Assembly (NCBI RefSeq): GCF_012349115.1
Contig: NZ_PQIG01000144.1
Span: forward strand, 1-64,000
Source of the DNA: Rhizobium ruizarguesonis
GTDB lineage: Bacteria; Pseudomonadota; Alphaproteobacteria; Rhizobiales; Rhizobiaceae
Direction of reading: 5' to 3'
DNA: 64,000 nt
Shown here: positions 59,627 to 64,000 of the stretch, one piece after another
How positions within the stretch are numbered: the first letter of the stretch is position 1
How the letters are laid out: every line of letters begins with the position of its first letter
Made by a program: the position numbers and the translations under genes
Notes under the pieces: generated by a model
What the model was told of the DNA's origin: nothing
The model's database searches: none
The model's input: the letters and a program-made list of their open reading frames with translations, nothing else

Positions 59627-59640
59627 CGGTGGGCCAATAC

Positions 59641-59746
59641 TTACAGCGCCGCGCGTCTTTTTCAGATGCGCAAAGGACGCTGTAACCTTTAAATTGCTGC
59701 ATAATTTTTCCTAAAGTCGATTCCGATTTGAGGAAAAATTATGCAG
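59641..59746. repeat. Composite palindrome between the two L,D-transpeptidase genes
   Basis: A first stem-loop spans 59641-59685 (TTACAGCG with CGCTGTAA, inner GCGCGTCT/AGATGCGC). A second has a 16 bp perfect stem, CTGCATAATTTTTCCT (59697-59712) with AGGAAAAATTATGCAG (59731-59746), and an inner imperfect stem. I recall both hairpins from other rhizobial intergenic regions. The second is AT-rich enough to act as a terminator in either direction. Confidence 0.8.
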
Positions 59747-59865
59747 TAGGAGCCGCAAGAACAGCCGGCTCCCCTTCTCCAAAATTGCTGTATCCGGCCA
59801 CGCCGATCTTGAATCAGGCAGAAGTTCATGTAGCTTCGAGCGGATTTGCTTGAGGGGAATCGATC

Positions 59866-60558
59866 ATGATCAAACTAATGCCGGGTCTGGCTGCTGCCGG
59901 ACTTGTCCTGTCCTTGATGTCTACATCCGCCTTTGCAGCGCCTGCGGGCTCCGCGCCCGACAATGCACGGGCCCCGGCACAGATCGTGCGCGTGGCGCAG
60001 ATGCCGAAATACGTGAAGCCGCAGTTCAAGCGCAAGAAAGTGCGCCTGGTGACGACGGAAGCGGCCGGCACCGTCATCATCGACACCAACAACAAGTATC
60101 TCTACCTCGTCGAAGGCAACAACCGCGCCACCCGCTACGGCATCGGCGTCGGCCGCGATGGCTTCGGCTGGTCCGGGGTCGTGAAGATCGGCCGCAAGGC
60201 CGAATGGCCAGCCTGGACGCCGCCGGCCGAGATGCGCCGCCGCGAGGCCGCCAAAGGACACATGATCCCCGCATTCCAGGAAGGCGGCGAGGACAATCCG
60301 CTCGGCGCCCGCGCCATGTATCTTTACCAGGGCGGCCGCGACACGATCTTCCGCATCCACGGCACCAATCAGCCCTGGACGATCGGCCTCAACATGTCTT
60401 CCGGCTGCATCCGGATGATGAACGAGGATGTGACGCATCTCTACGATCGCGCACCTGTCGGCACCAAGGTGATCGTCATCGGCCCCGGCAACCGGCAGGG
60501 CAAGGTCGCGTTTGAAGACCGGGGCATCGACGTGCTGCGCACGATGTTTGGCGGCTGA
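59866..60558 (+). CDS. L,D-transpeptidase (YkuD), paralogue 2
   Basis: 230 aa. Signal peptide about 1-25 (KLMPGLAAAGLVLSLMSTSA). YkuD domain (about 65-205) from GTVIIDTNNKYLYLVEGNNR to FRIHGTNQPWTIGLNMSSGC and IRMMNEDVTHLYDRA. Catalytic Cys is C181. A C-terminal extension of about 27 residues (GPGNRQGKVAFEDRGIDVLR) is absent from paralogue 1, so the two may differ in partner or substrate. Terminator at 60581. Confidence 0.92.
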   Translation: MIKLMPGLAAAGLVLSLMSTSAFAAPAGSAPDNARAPAQIVRVAQMPKYVKPQFKRKKVRLVTTEAAGTVIIDTNNKYLYLVEGNNRATRYGIGVGRDGFGWSGVVKIGRKAEWPAWTPPAEMRRREAAKGHMIPAFQEGGEDNPLGARAMYLYQGGRDTIFRIHGTNQPWTIGLNMSSGCIRMMNEDVTHLYDRAPVGTKVIVIGPGNRQGKVAFEDRGIDVLRTMFGG

Positions 60559-60580
60559 GCAACACTTTCAAAAAAAACGA

Positions 60581-60612
60581 AAGGCGCATTTTGACGCGCC
60601 TTTTGTTTTGCT
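60581..60612 (+). terminator. Terminator of L,D-transpeptidase 2
   Basis: AAGGCGC (60581-60587), loop ATTTTGAC, GCGCCTT (60596-60602), then TTTTG-rich sequence. 22 bp after the stop. Confidence 0.85.
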
Positions 60613-60681
60613 TAGACTTTGCGGCCGAAAGCTGGCAAACCTGCCTAAGAGTCGACACATTTGCAATATCGGGGCTATTCA

Positions 60682-61356
60682 ATGACATATGCGCTGCGTT
60701 CCTCCGCTTCACTGCTTGCGGGCATCGCGTTTTTCACCATCTGTTCGGCAGCTTCCGCCTCGGCGGAAGATCTGCAATTCTCCGTCTACGGCGGCTATCA
60801 GACCGCACCACACAGCGGCGTCGATCTCTCCGACGGCACGCATTTCACCGCCGGCTGGGAAGGCAAGTCCTTCGGCAGCCCGCCTTATTACGGCGGCCGC
60901 GTCACCTGGTGGCTCGAGAACTTCAACAAACCGAACTGGGGTATCTCGCTCGATTATACCCATGACAAGGTCTATGCCGACGACGATACGCTGGCCAAGA
61001 CCGGCTGGTCGCATTTCGAATTCACCGACGGCCTGAACCTGATCACGGTGAACGGTCTCTATCGCTTCCAGGATCCGACCCGCCGCTGGACGCCCTATCT
61101 CGGCGCCGGTATCGGCGTGAACATTCCGCATGTCGAAGTGATTCGCCCAGAGGGCAAGACCTGGGCCTATGAATTCGGCGGCGTGACGCTGCAGGCCCAG
61201 GCCGGCGTCGACTTCAAGGTGACCGAGCGCTGGTCGACCTTCGTCGAATACAAGGGCACCTATTCGCGCATCGACGTTCCGATCGATAGCGGCGTGGACC
61301 TGAAGACCAACATCTTCACGAATGCCGTCAACGTCGGCGTTTCATTCCACTGGTAA
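60682..61356 (+). CDS. lpxQ: Lipid A oxidase LpxQ, outer membrane
   Basis: 224 aa from MTYALRSSASLLAGIAFFTI, matching the size known for LpxQ of R. leguminosarum. Signal peptide about 1-33 (cleaved near ASA-ED). The mature protein is a beta barrel with alternating hydrophobic strands and C-terminal Trp (VGVSFHW), typical for insertion by BAM. LpxQ oxidises the proximal glucosamine of lipid A to 2-aminogluconate using O2, giving the unusual rhizobial lipid A. Identification rests on memory of the family, supported by GGRVTWWLENFNKPNWGISL and the genus. Confidence 0.88.
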   Translation: MTYALRSSASLLAGIAFFTICSAASASAEDLQFSVYGGYQTAPHSGVDLSDGTHFTAGWEGKSFGSPPYYGGRVTWWLENFNKPNWGISLDYTHDKVYADDDTLAKTGWSHFEFTDGLNLITVNGLYRFQDPTRRWTPYLGAGIGVNIPHVEVIRPEGKTWAYEFGGVTLQAQAGVDFKVTERWSTFVEYKGTYSRIDVPIDSGVDLKTNIFTNAVNVGVSFHW

Positions 61357-61377
61357 GAATAAATTTCGGCTGCGGCG

Positions 61378-61818
61378 CTATTTGGTGCCGCAGCTGACCT
61401 TGCCCTCGACGGCATAGGGCTTTTCGCCGCCTGCTATCGTCAGGGAATATGTGCCGCTGAAATTTGCCGACGGCTTGCCGCGCTCACCGGCGACGACCAC
61501 CAGATCCAGCGTTGCTCCGTCGGTATCGTCACCGCCGCCGTCAAAGACCTCCATAAGCAGTTCGCCGTCGCGCGACCAGTGATTGGTCAGGTGCTGCGAT
61601 TCGAAAACACGCTTTCCGAATACGGTCGATTGGGCCTCATCCTTGACGATCAACGCGCCGCGGAAATGGTTGAGCTTGTGGCCGGCATCGCTTTCGAAAC
61701 CGCTTTCGAGCGTGAAGCGTGCTTCCTTGTCATCGGCGGAACAGAAATAGCGGCTATTTGCATGGGCGGTGCCTGCCGCACCGAGCAGTCCCGCAAGCAC
61801 AATCATTCCCCGCCACAT
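61378..61818 (-). CDS. Small exported hypothetical protein
   Basis: 146 aa. Signal peptide 1-20 (IVLAGLLGAAGTAHA). The mature domain, SRYFCSADDKEARFTLESGF and FSGTYSLTIAGGEKPYAVEG, ends KVSCGTK. Two Cys, near the ends, could form a disulfide. No family recognised. Convergent with lpxQ, 21 bp between stops, with no good hairpin in that interval. Confidence 0.75.
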   Translation of the reverse strand: MWRGMIVLAGLLGAAGTAHANSRYFCSADDKEARFTLESGFESDAGHKLNHFRGALIVKDEAQSTVFGKRVFESQHLTNHWSRDGELLMEVFDGGGDDTDGATLDLVVVAGERGKPSANFSGTYSLTIAGGEKPYAVEGKVSCGTK

Positions 61819-61860
61819 CGTCTAAACTCCCGAGACCGCCCCGATGGGCCTTCGCAAGCT

Positions 61861-63171
61861 TCAACCTAACGGCAAACCTGTTAATTTTTCCGGCACAGCG
61901 CCGCCGTAGGCCCAATCGAGCAGTTCGACCGTGTGCAGGATCGGAATGCCAGTGCCGGTGGCGATCTGGGTGATGCAGCCGATATTGCCGGTGGCAATGA
62001 CATCGGCCTTGGTGGCCTCGATGTTCTTGACCTTGCGCGCCTTCAGCGCAGCCGAGATCTCCGGCTGCATGATGTTATAGGTGCCGGCAGAGCCGCAGCA
62101 AAGATGGCCTTCGGCCGGATCGCGCACCGCAAAGCCCGCCGCTTTCAGCAATTGCTTCGGTGCGAGGGTGATCCGCTGGCCGTGCTGCATGGAACAGGCG
62201 GAATGATAGGCGACCGTGATGCCCTTCGGCACGTGCGCCGGCAGATCGAGGGTCGCAAGATATTCGGTGACGTCCTTGGCCAGTGCCGAGACCCTCGCCG
62301 CCTTTGCAGCATAGGCGGGGTCGAGGCGCAGCATGTGGCCGTAATCCTTGATCGTCGTGCCGCAGCCCGAGGCGGTGATAATGATCGCATCGAGGCCCTG
62401 CCCGTCGATCTCGCGCGTCCAGATATCGACACTGGCGCGGGCGCTTTCGAGCGCCTGTTCGGCGCGGCCCATGTGATGGACCAGCGAGCCGCAGCAGACC
62501 TCTCCTTCCGGCAGCACGACCTCGACGCCGAGCCGCGTCAACAGCCGGATCGCCGCCGCGTTGATGCCGGGATCGAGCACCGGCTGGGCGCAGCCGGAAA
62601 GGATCGCCACCCGGCCGCGTCGTTCCGTCTCGGGCAGGTAGCTGCCGGGTTTTGCGAAGGGCGAAGCAGCGGGGATGCGGCGCGGCGCAAGCGCCAGCAT
62701 GGCGGCGAAGGGTTTTAGCGCGCCACCCCGCATCAGACCGGCGAAGGGCCGGCCGAGGCGGGCGAGATTGAGCGCCAGGCGGAAGCGGCCGGGATAGGGC
62801 AGCACGGCGGCAAGAATGGCGCGCGTCAGTCGGTTCATGAACGGGCGTTTGTAGGTCTTTTCGATATGGGCGCGGGCGTGATCGACCAGATGCATGTAAT
62901 CGACGCCGGAGGGACAGGTGGTGACGCAGGCAAGGCAGGAGAGACAGCGGTCGATATGGGTGACGACCTCAGCGTCGGCGGGGCGGCCGTTTTCCAGCAT
63001 GTCCTTGATCAGGTAGATGCGGCCGCGCGGGCTGTCGAGCTCGTTGCCGAGCGTCACATAGGTCGGACAGGTGGCGGTGCAGAAACCGCAGTGAACGCAC
63101 TTGCGCAGGATCTGCTCGGATTCAGCGACATCGGGGTCGAGGAGCTGGGTCAGGGTGAAGTTGGTTTGCAT
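61861..63171 (-). CDS. glcF: Glycolate oxidase iron-sulfur subunit
   Basis: 436 aa. Two 4Fe-4S motifs near the N-terminus: CVHCGFCTATCP and CLSCLACVTTCPSG. Two C-terminal CCG domains: EVCCGSLVHHMG and HLCCGSAGTYNIMQPE. It passes electrons from the flavin subunits to the membrane quinone pool when glycolate is oxidised to glyoxylate. Follows glcE by about 56 bp on the minus strand; glcD should lie further upstream, outside the window. Confidence 0.94.
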   Translation of the reverse strand: MQTNFTLTQLLDPDVAESEQILRKCVHCGFCTATCPTYVTLGNELDSPRGRIYLIKDMLENGRPADAEVVTHIDRCLSCLACVTTCPSGVDYMHLVDHARAHIEKTYKRPFMNRLTRAILAAVLPYPGRFRLALNLARLGRPFAGLMRGGALKPFAAMLALAPRRIPAASPFAKPGSYLPETERRGRVAILSGCAQPVLDPGINAAAIRLLTRLGVEVVLPEGEVCCGSLVHHMGRAEQALESARASVDIWTREIDGQGLDAIIITASGCGTTIKDYGHMLRLDPAYAAKAARVSALAKDVTEYLATLDLPAHVPKGITVAYHSACSMQHGQRITLAPKQLLKAAGFAVRDPAEGHLCCGSAGTYNIMQPEISAALKARKVKNIEATKADVIATGNIGCITQIATGTGIPILHTVELLDWAYGGAVPEKLTGLPLG

Positions 63172-63227
63172 CTAGCGAGATCTCCGCTTTGGGAGGATGC
63201 CAGGTATCGTCAGCCCCATCTTATCCC

Positions 63228-64000
63228 TCATCCCATCTTCCCGGGATTAAATATGCCGGCCGGATCGAATTTCTCCTTCACCCGGCGCGACAGCATCGCC
63301 ACCGCCTCGGGCTCGGGATGGAAAGCGGGGGTGATCGCCCTCGCCTCACCCGATGCACGGATCAGCGTCGCGTGGCCGCCGCCGAGCGCCTTGATGTAGC
63401 GACGGACCTGCTCGGCTTCGGGGCCGGCCTCCATGCGCATCCAGACGAGGCCGCCCTGCCAGTCGTAGAAGGCGTCGACGCCGGCCTCAAGGCGGAGGGC
63501 TGCAACCAGCTGATGGCCGGTGCCAGGGGCGACCGAGACGCGCCAGACCGGCCGCGTGGTGCCGTCGGCATAGGGCAGCACGTCGCGGATTTCCTGCCAG
63601 AGCCTGGAGCTTTCCGGCTGTTCCAGCCGCGTGACCGTGGCGAAGGCCGACATGGCCGCCGCAAGCTTTTCGATGCGCACGTCGACCGAGCCCGGCAGGC
63701 CTTCGATGCGCAGAGCGGTCGCCTCGCCCTCGGGCAATTTGCCGGCGAGGAATTTCCAGGTCACCGTCAGCGGCAGATGGGCCGCACCCGAGACTTCGAC
63801 CGGCAAGGCCATTGCCGCCGCCATGGCGTTTGCCGCCTCGGCGTCGTTGAGGCCTGATAGCACCACCGTCCGCTCCGTCTTCGGGCGCGGCGGCACACGG
63901 AAGGTGACTTCGGTGAGGAAACCCAGCGTGCCGTGCGAGCCGGCGATCAGCTTGACGAGATCGAGGCCGGTGACATTCTTCATCACCCGGCCGCCGGCCT
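63228..64000 (-). CDS. glcE: Glycolate oxidase FAD-binding subunit (5' part outside window)
   Basis: The C-terminal 257 or so residues of GlcE. MKNVTGLDLVKLIAGSHGTL, then GFLTEVTFRVPPRP, is the vanillyl-alcohol-oxidase-type FAD domain end. The C-terminus VKEKFDPAGIFNPGKMG is the classic tail of this family. The reading frame stays open to the window edge at 64000, so the true start lies beyond. glcE-glcF order is as in known glc operons. Confidence 0.92.
   Translation of the reverse strand, partial: AGGRVMKNVTGLDLVKLIAGSHGTLGFLTEVTFRVPPRPKTERTVVLSGLNDAEAANAMAAAMALPVEVSGAAHLPLTVTWKFLAGKLPEGEATALRIEGLPGSVDVRIEKLAAAMSAFATVTRLEQPESSRLWQEIRDVLPYADGTTRPVWRVSVAPGTGHQLVAALRLEAGVDAFYDWQGGLVWMRMEAGPEAEQVRRYIKALGGGHATLIRASGEARAITPAFHPEPEAVAMLSRRVKEKFDPAGIFNPGKMG

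Overview
The window is a 64 kb piece of a GC-rich alphaproteobacterial chromosome, almost certainly from the Rhizobium etli / R. leguminosarum group. The evidence is a separate F0 ATP synthase operon with both b and b' subunits, a lipid A oxidase (lpxQ) of the size known from R. leguminosarum, a CIRCE-controlled groESL operon, a hisS-hisZ-hisG operon with the short HisG, and many dispersed palindromic repeats of the RIME type. Most of the window is core genome. No phage, CRISPR array, rRNA or tRNA gene was recognised.

Layout: 1-86 holds the last codons of an IS110-type transposase. 330-2965 (minus) is atpI-B-E-F'-F. 3237-9205 (minus) has a SleB-like wall hydrolase, corA-kup and a cysteine-free Mrp. 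9738-11523 holds a LuxR-type solo regulator and an IclR regulator. The IclR gene diverges, across a well-defined promoter/operator region, from a sugar-acid operon (SDR dehydrogenase, dgoK, dgoA, SMP-30 lactonase) at 11627-14853. 15087-19163 has a PRC-barrel protein, a GGDEF-EAL protein and an odd PAS-PAS-receiver-receiver protein without a kinase.

19347-31959 is an envelope and repair block: mutL, DUF2093, lpxK, waaA, DUF4170, cysQ-like, pmbA. Between DUF2093 and lpxK it is interrupted by about 4.3 kb of accessory DNA: an element with 34 bp perfect inverted repeats placed exactly on the DUF2093 stop codon, a LysR relic, and a ribose-type ABC transporter with a divergent double-wHTH GntR regulator. 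32079-45123 has a CPA2 antiporter, VOC and EVE proteins, patatin, rsmD, a pseudouridine synthase with a roughly 400-residue repetitive tail, tadA, a lipoprotein, ileS, ribF and a HAD protein. 45394-47603 is groESL with promoter, CIRCE and terminator. 48161-58648 has a PAS-like hypothetical, a GST, DoxX, the his operon, a Rossmann-like orphan, a Cys/His/Met-rich protein paired with DUF305, an aldo/keto reductase, a HAD phosphatase and tag. 58877-61818 has two L,D-transpeptidases, lpxQ and a small exported protein. 61861-64000 is glcF and partial glcE.

Themes: envelope maintenance (SleB, LpxK, WaaA, LpxQ, two Ldts), translation and RNA modification (IleS, HisS, TadA, RsmD, RsuA-type synthase), and nutrient use (galactonate-like catabolism, glycolate oxidase, ABC sugar uptake). 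The most unusual items are the Cys-free Mrp with a His-rich linker, the LuxR solo with a changed ligand pocket, the kinase-less PAS/receiver protein, the accessory islet at 21548-25910 and the Cys/His/Met-rich plus DUF305 pair. I found no single clearly new defence or mobile system.
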